64,000 bases of DNA from assembly GCF_000350225.1 (NCBI RefSeq), contig NW_005178985.1, positions 108,767 through 172,766 of the forward strand, in the 5' to 3' direction. Position numbers and translations under genes: made by a program. The stretch comes from Chondrus crispus. Taxonomy: Eukaryota > Rhodophyta > Florideophyceae > Gigartinales > Gigartinaceae. Positions 53,433-63,690 of this stretch are shown one piece after another. The notes beneath the pieces were generated by a model that saw only the letters and a list, made by a program, of their open reading frames with translations, did not search any database and was not told the origin of the DNA. The stretch's first letter is position 1, and each line of letters begins with the position of its first letter.

Positions 53433-55451
53433 CTACAACCTCGACTTGCTGTTATGCGCTACGTAATCGAAAGCGATCGGCGCCAGCAGATGCGGCGGGT
53501 AACCAAACGACTCCACCAACGATAATACGTGAGGTCTCAGCGTCTCGCAAAACCGCCCCACATTAGCATGCATCATCTGTGCCTCGCCGACGGACACGGC
53601 CCCGCACCTCAAGAACACGACCTGCTCATCCACTGTTCTCGCCGTGTGGAGTGCTCCACAAAGCCTGAGCATGTCGGCCACCTCCGTCTCGCCGCCCCGC
53701 TGCAAGTCACCCAGCGTATGATGGAACAGTTCTACCATCAGTAGCTCCACGTGTGCCCGCCCAGCGTCCTCCACAAGCACGGCACAGTCATTAAATGCCT
53801 GGAGCGACGACACTCCCGTCGCTGTTCGCTTTTGTAGATCGGCTGCCAGCCTTGCGAACAGCGCCGCCTCGCGCCGCCGCATTACTGTCAGCGCGAACGC
53901 CGCGGACCGCGCGTCCATGCCGGATAGGTCGGCCTGTCTCAGGCCCTCTGCGTCCTTGAGGTATGCAAAGTGACCCTTGAAGTTGCCACCGCTGCGGACG
54001 CCCTTCATGAACTCACTAAACACCGTCTTGGTCACCGCTTGCAGCAGGACGTGGTTATCGCCCTCGTACGTCAGGGCCACGTCGTGCGAGGTCTTCATCG
54101 GGCCGATGCGGTTTTCCGATTTGTACCCCTGCCCGCCGCACGCTTCGCGTGTCTCCTGCAGCGTTTGTAGGGAGTGCCACGAGATGAGAGCCTTGAATCC
54201 GGAGCTCCACACGTGGAGTTCGCGCCCGAGCTCCCCTCGCTGCCATTTGGCTTTGAGGTGGTTGAGCACTAGCTGCATGACGAATGTGGTTGCTAGCGGG
54301 GGGATGAGCCTCGCCTGGTACGCGGGGTAGTCCATGAGCCGCGTCTCTTCCTGCCCCGGTGGCCCGAACGCTTTGCGCGAGAGGCCATACCGGATGGCGA
54401 TGGACAGCGCCAGCTTGGCTTGGACGAGGGACCCCGCAGACACGCTGACGCGTCCACCGGAGAGCGACGCGAGAGAGGCACCGAAGCGCTCGTCAGCAGA
54501 CTTGAAGTTTGAGGTGAACGTGCCGTCACGGGACACCTGCGAATGGCGGCGGAGGAGGTGGTCATGGGGAACGCGCACGTTGGAAAACCACATTCGACCG
54601 TTGTCCACGCCGTTGAGACCGTTCTTGGCGCCGCAGTCGCCAATGGTTACACCCGGGACGGTAGTGCCATCTTCGTTGCGAATGCGGACTAGGAAGGGGT
54701 GCACGCCATGGCAGACGCCTTTGACGTAGAGCTGTGCGAATAAGGCGGTCCAGCGTGCAGATTGGAAGGCGCCACCTATCCAGTACTTTTGAGCTTCTTC
54801 GCAGGGGGTGTTCACGATGAATGTTTGGGAGGGGATATCGTAGACGGCCTTCGTTTGGATGCCCTTGACGTTGGATCCATGCCCCAGTTCCGTCATGGCA
54901 AAGCAACCGAGCATCTGGCAGTTCTCGATCTTGGGCGTCCACTTTGCGCACTGCTCGTCGTCGCCCATTAAGCTCACGGTCCCGCCGAAAAGTCCGTAGT
55001 GAACCCCCATTTTAATCTCCATGCTGTGCTCCATGGCACCAACAGATTCAAGGGTGGCTTCATACCGCTGGCGTCCCTCTGCCGTAAAAGTCTGCAAGGT
55101 GTTGTGAAAAACGCCGGTCTTTGCGATGAGGCGCCACCTCTGTATGGTGCGTGCCCTCTGTTCGGCGAGGGATTCGTTATAGCGCGGGAAGAAGACGGGG
55201 TTCTTGAAGAGCTCATAGAAGCTGTCGCGGAGGGCAAAGTTGTTCATGTCCAGCAACTCGCGCATTTTTTTGATGTCAAAGACGGGGCGAGGGGCAACTA
55301 CACCTGGGGGGAAAGGATTGACTCCGGCCCGCTGTTGAGCCTCGGCATCGGAGATCCACTGACGATTGAGAAGGGGGGAAGTTGAACTGCGGACGGAAGG
55401 GGCGTTGAACTCGGCCTCAAGACGTTGGAAAGTGGCATCGGAAATGTTCAT
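53433..55451 (-). CDS. Peroxisomal acyl-CoA oxidase, right copy
   Basis: Mirror copy of 48450-50468. The 672-residue protein is identical, including GCFAMTELGHGSNVKG, the TYEGDN motif with Glu463 and the C-terminal SRL. Only one silent base difference was noticed (near 55309). The upstream region with the TATA box (55562-55568) is also preserved. Both copies are therefore predicted functional, transcribed towards each other across the spacer. Near-perfect identity against the more diverged outer arms suggests recent duplication or continuing gene conversion. Confidence 0.93.
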   Translation of the reverse strand: MNISDATFQRLEAEFNAPSVRSSTSPLLNRQWISDAEAQQRAGVNPFPPGVVAPRPVFDIKKMRELLDMNNFALRDSFYELFKNPVFFPRYNESLAEQRARTIQRWRLIAKTGVFHNTLQTFTAEGRQRYEATLESVGAMEHSMEIKMGVHYGLFGGTVSLMGDDEQCAKWTPKIENCQMLGCFAMTELGHGSNVKGIQTKAVYDIPSQTFIVNTPCEEAQKYWIGGAFQSARWTALFAQLYVKGVCHGVHPFLVRIRNEDGTTVPGVTIGDCGAKNGLNGVDNGRMWFSNVRVPHDHLLRRHSQVSRDGTFTSNFKSADERFGASLASLSGGRVSVSAGSLVQAKLALSIAIRYGLSRKAFGPPGQEETRLMDYPAYQARLIPPLATTFVMQLVLNHLKAKWQRGELGRELHVWSSGFKALISWHSLQTLQETREACGGQGYKSENRIGPMKTSHDVALTYEGDNHVLLQAVTKTVFSEFMKGVRSGGNFKGHFAYLKDAEGLRQADLSGMDARSAAFALTVMRRREAALFARLAADLQKRTATGVSSLQAFNDCAVLVEDAGRAHVELLMVELFHHTLGDLQRGGETEVADMLRLCGALHTARTVDEQVVFLRCGAVSVGEAQMMHANVGRFCETLRPHVLSLVESFGYPPHLLAPIAFDYVAHNSKSRL

Positions 55452-55561
55452 TTTGAGTAGAGAAATGGTGATGTAAATATGAAGTCAAGTTGCGATCTCT
55501 TCTTGTCTTGATGCCTAAAGGGTAATGTCTGAGTTTGAGTCTGAGGATCGGTAGGGACTAC

Positions 55562-55568
55562 ATTTATA
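55562..55568 (-). promoter_or_regulatory. TATA box of acyl-CoA oxidase, right copy
   Basis: ATTTATA on the plus strand, the mirror of 48333-48339, at the same 117-base distance from its ATG. Confidence 0.65.
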
Positions 55569-57327
55569 CTATTTGGACCGCCTCGGGACCTCTTTTGACC
55601 AAACGTGTTATGGAGGAGCTGTTCTTGCATCTTGGGATCGTTTCGAAGAGAATGGCTCGCAGCATGAGTACACTTGTCCCATCCCGAACAAGGCCAGCGT
55701 ACACCATTTCCCCAGTGGTCGAAGAGAATGGTTGCTCGTGAACCCGTTCGGGACAGGGGAAATAGATGTGTTTGTAATGTGCAAATACCGTTAGCTACTT
55801 GGGAACAAGCGGCATGAAGGTGCTACTAGCGTCTTGACAAGACGCCAATGAAAGGGCAGAAGTTGGATGTCGCTGTAGACGAGGTGCAGAACGAAACAAA
55901 TGTGCAAAAGGGGGGTGAACCAAATAGCATGGCCATTCATGCCCAAGGGCTTGGCTATGTGCAATCAACTGATACGGCCAGCAAGAGGTAGCCTCACCTG
56001 AAATTTCCGACAGATTTTTCTTCGTTTGTGTTGAATCGAAGTTATGTTTTGGATGCTTTTCACGGTGCGGGGCACATCCAATGGAAGTCGTGAGATGAGC
56101 CCAGATGTGTCCTTTGTCGACGAATGAATTTGCACTACTGCGAAACGTCATTCCCGCTCCCCACGACTCATGTATGTCATAACGGTAACTGTTCTCAAAC
56201 CATTTTTCCCTGCCGTGCTGTTATTTTAATGAAAGAGCAACAGTCCCTGCACGCCATACATCACGCTGTTGCCATGCTCGTGGCATATGGAGACTCAAAA
56301 ATGATGTTTCTGTAGTCAGCGATGAAATGATTTTCTAAACTGTGATGAATGTCTACCAACGAGATGCTGTCATTTCTAACGACTGAGGGATGTTTCAGTT
56401 TTGAGCCACTGTGTTACACGTTTTCACCCACAGATCTAGGACAGGTTTCTGTGTCCAAGAAGAATGAGGTACACGGCTATGTTGCGATGAGAGTGCCTGA
56501 TCTCAGGCATGTAGAAAGCTCGCGTGCTCTCAAGATCTATGTAGAAAGCTCGCGTGATCTCAAGATCACGCGAGCTTTCTACATGTTACAGGTAGAACAC
56601 GAATCTCGACTCTGAGAAGAGCAGTACTGTTGCTCACCCCTGAGTAAAACATCGGCGGCATCGACATGAATTTTCCTATATATTTCCCGGACTGATTGCT
56701 ACTTTGAAATGCGTCAAGGGAGAGATGCCGGACCAAGAAATGTCTAGAGGACATTCCTTCTTCCTCCTTGAGGCCGGCATGTTGGGGGAAAAGCACGCAA
56801 CCTAATTTCTTATTATAGATTATCGATTTGAGGTCGACTTTGAAACTATTTCCTTTGACAACAAAAATCTTGGAGAGCAGCGGGAGAGAAGCTCTGAACG
56901 TCTTCAAAGACAAAGAACTCAATAAATTTCAAATTTCGAGCTTTGTTTCTAAACTTTGCGTTTGCTTTCGAATATATCAAAGAAACACACTTGCCCTGGA
57001 TAACGCAGCAAAACTCGATTTTCAGTTGAGATGATCTCTTTCTATTGTTGAGAAAAATTCTATTGGAGAAAAAGGAAGTCGGAAAAGTTATCCCAGCTGA
57101 GCTCATTGATCACCAAGACATTAGATCGCCATTTTGTCAGTAATATTTATCAACTTTGATGTTTTAACTTCATGATTAAATTGCAACCAGTGCCAATATC
57201 ACTTTTCTCTCAAATGCATTTCAAAAAAAGTATCTCGCACAAGTAATCTCTCTTTATTCTCTCCCATTTGGAAGTGATGGTGCCACTTTAAATATCATTC
57301 GCAATCAGACATTGTCCACAGCGTAGA
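55569..57327. other. Non-coding part of unit 3
   Basis: Mirror of 46636-48332 apart from the 63-bp insertion near 56510-56575. No convincing gene. Confidence 0.5.
56539..56584. repeat. Perfect 20-bp inverted repeat in a right-arm insertion
   Basis: ATGTAGAAAGCTCGCGTGAT, loop CTCAAG, then the exact inverse. Just upstream the same sequence occurs once more in direct orientation with one change (GTGCTCT). The left arm has only a single copy of the sequence and no hairpin. Confidence 0.9.
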
Positions 57328-57449
57328 GGCATCTCAGCTCAGTGGTTATGGCGTGCTGGGTCATATAAACCACTGACCCTGAGTCAGTGGGTTCGATTCT
57401 AGGTGGCGGGTCGCAACCGCAGGTTAGAATCGGGCGATTCAGGGATGCC
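57328..57449 (+). ncRNA. tRNA-like structured element, copy 3
   Basis: Mirror of copy 2. GGCATCT/GGATGCC ends, box A-like from 57333, box B-like GGTTCGATTCT at 57390-57400, and a possible stem CCCTGAGTC with GATTCAGGG. Confidence 0.45.
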
Positions 57450-57612
57450 CACCATATTTTTTGTTTCAAACACTTTTTATTATTTTTTGCAAGCTCTCTT
57501 CTCAGAGTTGGTGCAGTATTGTGTGCATAGAACGGTTCAAATTACGTCGATGAGATGTAAGGAATCTTCATACAAACTTTTTGCCTGTAAGGAAAGATAG
57601 AAATATACATAG

Positions 57613-57668
57613 ACTGATGTATTGGTTTGTTCTTCCATTGACTGATGTATTGGTTTGTTCTTCCATTG
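57613..57668. repeat. 28-bp tandem duplication, right arm only
   Basis: ACTGATGTATTGGTTTGTTC and the following eight bases occur twice in a row. The left arm has one copy near 46325-46355. Confidence 0.9.
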
Positions 57669-58688
57669 AGTACCGTTGAATTTGGTCTTTTATTACAACT
57701 GTTCATATATGGCCTTTGAAATGATCACATCATGCATTAAACATAAAAGAGAAACGCATGCGGTACAATCATTTCTTTTTTTATGTAATCAAAGATTATG
57801 AAAGTCTTTGGGAGTGGCGTATGAGTTGTGAAGATCGACTGCTGGATGATACCATATACATTTTCTAACGGTGGCTTTGGATGTATCAAGAGGGTTCTGT
57901 GTAGTATTTCTGTTTTTATGGATTATCACAATCCCACAACATTTTCGAAAGGAGATGCATTAGTTTAAACAGGAATTCTTCAAACAATCAACAAGGCACT
58001 TGGCTAACACATGAGATAAACCCGAGTCCCAAAGAGCTGCTGTGCTGCACATGCAAATACAGCAGGGCCATCGACACAAGACGAGTCTTGAATCGATCTG
58101 GTATAACAGAGAATGAGAAATATTTGATCTTGATGAACTTCAGCAGTATAGAATTCCACGCAATGTAGAGCCCCCGTGTATTATCTGACACTGGTCTCGG
58201 TTCACTTCGGAGTACCACATGGCAACCGAGTGGCAGCCTAATTTCCATAAGGACCTCACACTCATCTCCCCCCTTCGCCTCCATTCACATTGGTCGTGAT
58301 GACCATGCTAAGCCATGGAAAGGCCTGCTTATTGGAGTCGTCCCAGCGCGATGGAGCCGGCTGTCGCTCGTGAGTTGGTCCCAACTGACGAGCTCCCAGG
58401 AGCTCGTCGGAGAAACGGGGGCGATGACCGATGTGAGGGGCAAGATGAAATGCTGGACATTGCTACGCGTGACGTCACAATCGAAAGCGGGATCCTACCC
58501 TCGCTTACACTTTTCATTACACCTGGGTATGTTGCAGTACGTGTACCACAAGTGCATTTCACTCACGTCGACCACAAAGATATATGCGACCACGTGTAAT
58601 ACTCGAATCCCAGTCCGAAGGCTTGACATGTCACAAATGCCCGACCCCTCTTCCTTTCCGCTCCCACCATCTCGCTCACTCACGCACC
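57669..58688. other. Spacer between units 3 and 4
   Basis: Mirror of 45295-46300. It holds the promoter region of the unit 4 F-box copy, with TGACGTCAC near 58474. No gene. Confidence 0.5.
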
Positions 58689-59566
58689 ATGAGGCCCACC
58701 AAGCTGCTTGACCTTCCCGACGAACTTCTCTTCCGCATCCTGTGCCACTTCCCCCAGCCCGATTTCGTCTCACCCCAGGCCCCACTTGCCTTCCCCGCCG
58801 CTCTCACCTGCACCCGTCTCCTCGCCGTCTATCGCCGCACCCTCCGAACCCTCGAGTGCTACTTCCCCCGTGACGAAACCGATGTCTTCATCATCACAAC
58901 CTTGGCATCGCACCTCATTGCTATCGTCCGTTTGGCCGGTCCACACCTCAAGGAGTTCGGCTTATTCGGCCCAGTCTCGCCGGCCCCCATACTGCACGCC
59001 CTTACCCTGCACAGCCCGCACCTGCGCGCCCTCACCTTCGAGGAAACCGGGCCCATTCCCAAGCAGTACCCCTCGCCTCTCTGGACTTCCTGCGCGTCGG
59101 CAAACCTGGCCCCGTCTTCGCACATCTGCACACCGCCGCCCGTCTCCAGGAGCTCCGCCTCGGATGCCTCGACGCCCGCGCCTGGAAGCAGGCCGCAAAG
59201 GCCCTTCCTTCCGTCGTCTCGCACCTCCGCTCCTTGCATCTCATCTTTAAATCTACATCCAACCCGCGATGGAGAAACTACGCCGCCGTCGCCGCATTTT
59301 TTAAAGGCTGTGCTGCAACGGACATCCACGATTTGCGTGAACTCGAGATGAGGCAGCATGCCGTCAGCCCGCAAGTCACGTCGCTCTTGCCGGACGACGT
59401 CATCGACCGCCTCGCCGCGGAGGTCGCGGGCGGGGGGCATGGACGCATTCCGATTGTTCGCTTTGTCGCTCAGAGGGATGATGTCGAGCAGTGCGTCAGC
59501 ATGTTCGCCAACGTCGGCGCTATGCTTGATGTCACCCTCTTCGGGCAGCGCATTTTTTTGAAGTGA
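58689..59566 (+). pseudogene. F-box-like gene, unit 4, broken by a 1-base deletion
   Basis: Mirror copy of 44416-45294 with the same start (MRPTKLLDLPDELLFRIL). It has one C fewer in a run (CCCC at 59069-59072, against five C in unit 1), which shifts the frame about 128 codons in. The correct phase is open again downstream (HLIFKSTSNPRWRNYAAVAA to the stop at 59566). An Ile to Thr change just before the break is also visible. Otherwise nearly identical to the intact copy; a homopolymer sequencing error would restore it. Confidence 0.8.
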
Positions 59567-59735
59567 TCACCGAGCCCGTTGTGCTTCCCGCGCTTGGTTT
59601 TTCCTTTTTCATCTTACCCGGCGTTCCAGGTGACGCCTGGATCAAGGTAGGGCTCATTCTGTGTGCCTGAGAGAGGCGCTTGACAATCCTACTAACGCGA
59701 CGGTACGGTGCACGCTTCTCGCTGACCCCTTTCTC

Positions 59736-60185
59736 CTACAGCTTCGGCTTGTTGTTATGCGCCACATAATCGAAAGGGATCGGCGCCAGCAGGTGCGGTG
59801 GGTATCCAGACGACTCTAACAACGCGAATACGTGCGGTCTGAGCATCTCGCAAAACCGCCCCACATTCGCGTGCCTCATCGGTGCCTCACCGACGGACAA
59901 GGCCCCGCACCTCAGGAACACGGCCTGCTCATCCACGGTTCTCGCCGTGTGGAGCGCTTCACAAAGCCTGAGCATAACGGCCATCCCCGTGTCGCCGCGC
60001 CGCTGCAAGTCGCTAAGCGTGTGATGGATCAACTTTACAATCCGCAGCCCCAAGTGTGTCCGCCCAGCGTTCCCGGGGACACGCTGACGCGTCCGCTGGA
60101 GAGCGACGCGAGAGGCGCCGGAGCGCTTGTCAGCAGAATTGAAGTTTAAGTGAAACTTGGCGTCACGCGACACTTGGGAATGGCG
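59736..60185 (-). pseudogene. Acyl-CoA oxidase relic, unit 4
   Basis: Mirror copy of the unit 1 relic, with the same two fused blocks and the same C-terminal end. A short difference lies in the middle (TGMAVMLRLC here, TGIDDVLRLC in unit 1). The shared deletion junctions show that the relic formed before the inverted duplication. Confidence 0.85.
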
Positions 60186-60644
60186 GCAGGGGAGGTGTAG
60201 AAAGAAGGTTGTGATGTGAATATGGAATCATGTTGAGTTGTTTTGTTGCCTTGATGACTCGAAGGGGGTGTCTGACGCTGCGCAGGGACTACGTTTATAC
60301 TACTTGGACAGACTTGGGACCTCCTTGGACCATGGTTTTCACTGAGGAGCTATAATTGCTTTTTAGTAATGCTTCGATGAGAATGACCCGCTGCAGAAGC
60401 AGGCCTGGGCCGTCCCGAACAACTTCTGCGGTACTCGATTTCTGCGGTAGTGGTGCAGAATTCTCGCGTACATCGCGTTTGAATTTGTCCAGGAAATGAG
60501 ACATGGGTGTGCCTGCAGTGTGTAGAAAGCTGTGTTACCTAATATATAGCAAGAAGTTTTGTAGTCCAGTAGTACCGCGATAGAGCCCCCATGAAGCAGC
60601 ACAAGTGGATGCCCCGTGGGTCAAGTGCAGAAGGACTAACGACG

Positions 60645-60783
60645 GTCACTCGAGAGCACAGCGACACAGGTCAGTAGGCTTGGCCATACCGTATAACACA
60701 CACATAACATGCGATGTCACTCGAGAGCACAGCGACACAAGTCAATAGGCTTGACCATACGGTACAACACACACATAACATGC
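60645..60783. repeat. Tandem duplication, 71-bp period, right-arm copy
   Basis: Mirror of 43202-43340, two units with few changes. Confidence 0.85.
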
Positions 60784-62393
60784 TTCTGCGTGCTATCGCG
60801 CGACACAAGAGGGATGGCCACAAGACGTTTCTTCGTCCGGATTGAATCATAGATTCTTGCGGGAAGCTTTTTACGGCGTAGGGACATGTCCAATAGGTGG
60901 TCTGAGATGAGCCCAGATTGCAAATGGCCGACGAATCAAATCACAGTACTGCGAAACGTCACTCCCATGACGCGCCTCCATCTGTACAGAACATATATAC
61001 TGTGCTACGTAAGCTGTTGTGCAGTTTTCTGTATGAAGCCCGGCAGCAGTCCGCGTCTACCGTATCACACATGTCGTTTTGTGGCATCCAGAGATAGACT
61101 CTTGTCTCTCTACGGAATGGTTCTACCAAAACATAGCGATGCAAAACTGTCATCCCGAAGCACTCGTGTCAGATGTCTTGGAAACTGTTGCTTACTCAAC
61201 CAATACGATACACGTTTCCTGGACATGCTTCCCGAATGTCAAGGTCATGTAGGATGCAACACAAAAGGAATTCTGGCAAGGCCCCGATGTGTATGTTTTC
61301 ACACTCATGTACAATACTATACATTCTTGGCATCCCTTATGGACGCGAGTAGTTGATGCTATACAGTAGCTCCCCCAGTGCCTAGTTTGGAGTTCCTGCG
61401 CATCACGAGAGTAACTCAGTACCATAAACCTGCGTCAAAGCTACATATCGTTGACGTTTCTCACATCACACATTTGTCCTCCCATTGAGCGAATTGTTGG
61501 TTCAGTTTTTGAGTTGCCTAACGCAACCATCAAACCGAGAAAGCTTTCCATCCTCTGTTTCTAGCTTTTTTGCAAACTTTGAATTCGCTACCACATGTAT
61601 GAACAATTTTGCTCAGCCTGAAATCGTGAGGCACTCGGTATGCTAAAGGCACTTGAACAGGATTCTCGACCCTCAAAACAGCGGTACTTTTGATCACCAC
61701 CTAGAGAAAAAACTCCCGGAATGGCTTTTCCTATTTGTTTCTGGGTCTGATTGTTCCTTAAAATGCAGTAAGAAAGAGATGGCTGCGGACCAGCTAGGGT
61801 CTGGAGGACAATAGTGTTTCTTCTTGGAGCCCGATTCTTTTTGGAAAAGCTACATATATGAATTCGTTATTTAAGATTGTCTTTTGGCGTCCACTGTTAA
61901 CAAATGGAATTCGATAATTTTCACATTGACTAGCAATGAGAAAGAAGTTTATAAACATGTGCAAAGACGAAGAATCCCTTAAACTTCAAGGTTTGAGCTT
62001 TTTTGTACATTTTTCGCTTTGCTTTGGAACATATCGAAGAAACAGGGTTTCATGGATAACGCAACCAAATCCCCTTTTCAAGTGGAGAAGAAATCTTTCC
62101 ATTATTGATTAAAGTCATTTAGAGTAAAAAGAAAACGAGAGAGAAAACGAGATCTCGGCTGAGCTCATTGATCACTACGACATCAGCCAAAGATCGCAAT
62201 TTGTCAGTAATCTACATCTACTCTGATTTTTCAACCCCATGATTAAATTGCAAACAGTGCCAATATCACTTTTCTCTCAAATGCATTTCAAAAAAGTATC
62301 TCGCACAAGTAATCTCTCTTTATTCCTTCCAATCTGGAAGTGATGGTACGACTTTAAATATCATTCGGAATCAGACTTTGTCCACAGCGTAGA
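60784..62393. other. Non-coding part of unit 4
   Basis: Mirror of 41598-43201. Mostly very similar, with small indels around 62130-62150. No convincing gene. Confidence 0.5.
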
Positions 62394-62517
62394 GGCATCT
62401 CAGCTCAGTGGTTATGACGTGCTGGGTCATATAAACCGCTGACCCTGAGTCAGTGGGTTCGAAACCAGGTGGAGGTCGCAACTGCACGATAGGGGTCGGA
62501 ACAGACTCAGGGGTGCC
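62394..62517 (+). ncRNA. tRNA-like structured element, copy 4
   Basis: Mirror of copy 1. The 3' end reads GGGGTGCC, so pairing with GGCATCT is kept through G-U pairs. The stem CCCTGAGTC with GACTCAGGG is perfect here. Confidence 0.45.
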
Positions 62518-62904
62518 CAACATACTTTTTTGTTGAAAGCTTTTTATTTTTCTGTAGCTCTCCGTTTTTAAGTTTAGGTACAGTATGGTGTGTATAGAAT
62601 GGTTAACATGATGTTGACAAGAGGTTAGGGATGTCTACATTCTTGATACTGACGAGTTGTATGCTATATTAAAGTGGCTCTGCAAAATTGATTTTTTGTT
62701 GTGTTTCCTCCATTGAACACCGTTCAATACGCTGTTGTATTGCGATTGCTCGCCATTGCGAACAAGAGAGCCATTGAAACGTTCAGAGTTGAAATGTAAT
62801 GGAGAAGTGCATGAGGTACAGTCATTTCTGTTTAAATTGCAAAGAGAGAGTGGCATCATTTAGGAGTAGTATACCTGTATCGACGATGGACCACTATGCG
62901 GTAT

Positions 62905-63690
62905 CAGTCCCCCCCCAATTATGAAACAAAATACTCTTTTTAAGATATTTTCGAAGGTATCTCACCATTCATCCCCGTACCGACGTCAAACGAAAGCGCT
63001 CAACTGTCGCATCACGCTCATAAACTATGACCCGATGGGGCTTCTCAGCGGCATACCAATTCGCAGAAAACCGTAAGCGTTAAAAGCCTCCCAATCACCC
63101 TATATGTGCCAAATACTGAAACAACATTGCTGTGAAAAAATCTGAAATGCTTTATTTGTGAAGAGGAGCCGGTAAGGTACTCTGCGCACGTAACCTGGCA
63201 ATTGCCCTGCCCTACGGGTGTCTCGGTTGTCGCGCAGCGTCCTCTTTCGTTCTAGACGCCCAGCGCGCAACCTCCGACTCTCCTCCTCCTCGAATCGCTC
63301 TTGTGCTTTTCCAGCGGCCTTCTCAGCTGCATTTTTCTCCCTTTGAATCCGTCGTGCCTCTTTCGCATCCGTCTGGATGCGAACTCGATGCGGAATGCCC
63401 GATTCTGATAATGTGAATGATGCGGTTACTTGAGGATATTGGCAGGGGGGATGGCTGGCAGAGGAGCATAATGGTCGTTCCAGTTTTATCACGAGACTGG
63501 CTGTAGTCTGTACCTGATGTTAAATGCCGCGAAAAAGCCATTCAAATGGTCACATTTGGCGCAATCGGAACACTTTTACTGTTATATCCAAGATTGTGGC
63601 GGGCTTAGGCTCCAAGCTGCAATTGATTCATAGATATATGCAAAATTTTGTATCACATTAGGAGGCCGTATCATCAATAGGACACCCGAT
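62905..63690. other. Right-arm-only segment of palindrome 2
   Basis: About 0.8 kb has no counterpart in the left arm, where the flanks (GATGGACC... and ...TAATACTA) are joined directly. It starts with a C run (near 62910). No terminal inverted repeat or target duplication was found, so insertion here and deletion on the left are both possible. Confidence 0.6.
63100..63492 (-). CDS. Small charged protein, unrecognised, in the right-arm-only segment
   Basis: A 130-codon frame. Residues about 35-100 are very rich in Arg, Glu, Ala and Lys (EARRIQREKNAAEKAAGKAQ) and would form a long charged helix. The N-terminus and the Cys/Phe-rich C-terminus look non-genic. It could be a fragment of a larger protein or a chance frame. 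No domain was recognised, and no second copy exists in the window. Confidence 0.25.
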   Translation of the reverse strand: MIKLERPLCSSASHPPCQYPQVTASFTLSESGIPHRVRIQTDAKEARRIQREKNAAEKAAGKAQERFEEEESRRLRAGRLERKRTLRDNRDTRRAGQLPGYVRRVPYRLLFTNKAFQIFSQQCCFSIWHI

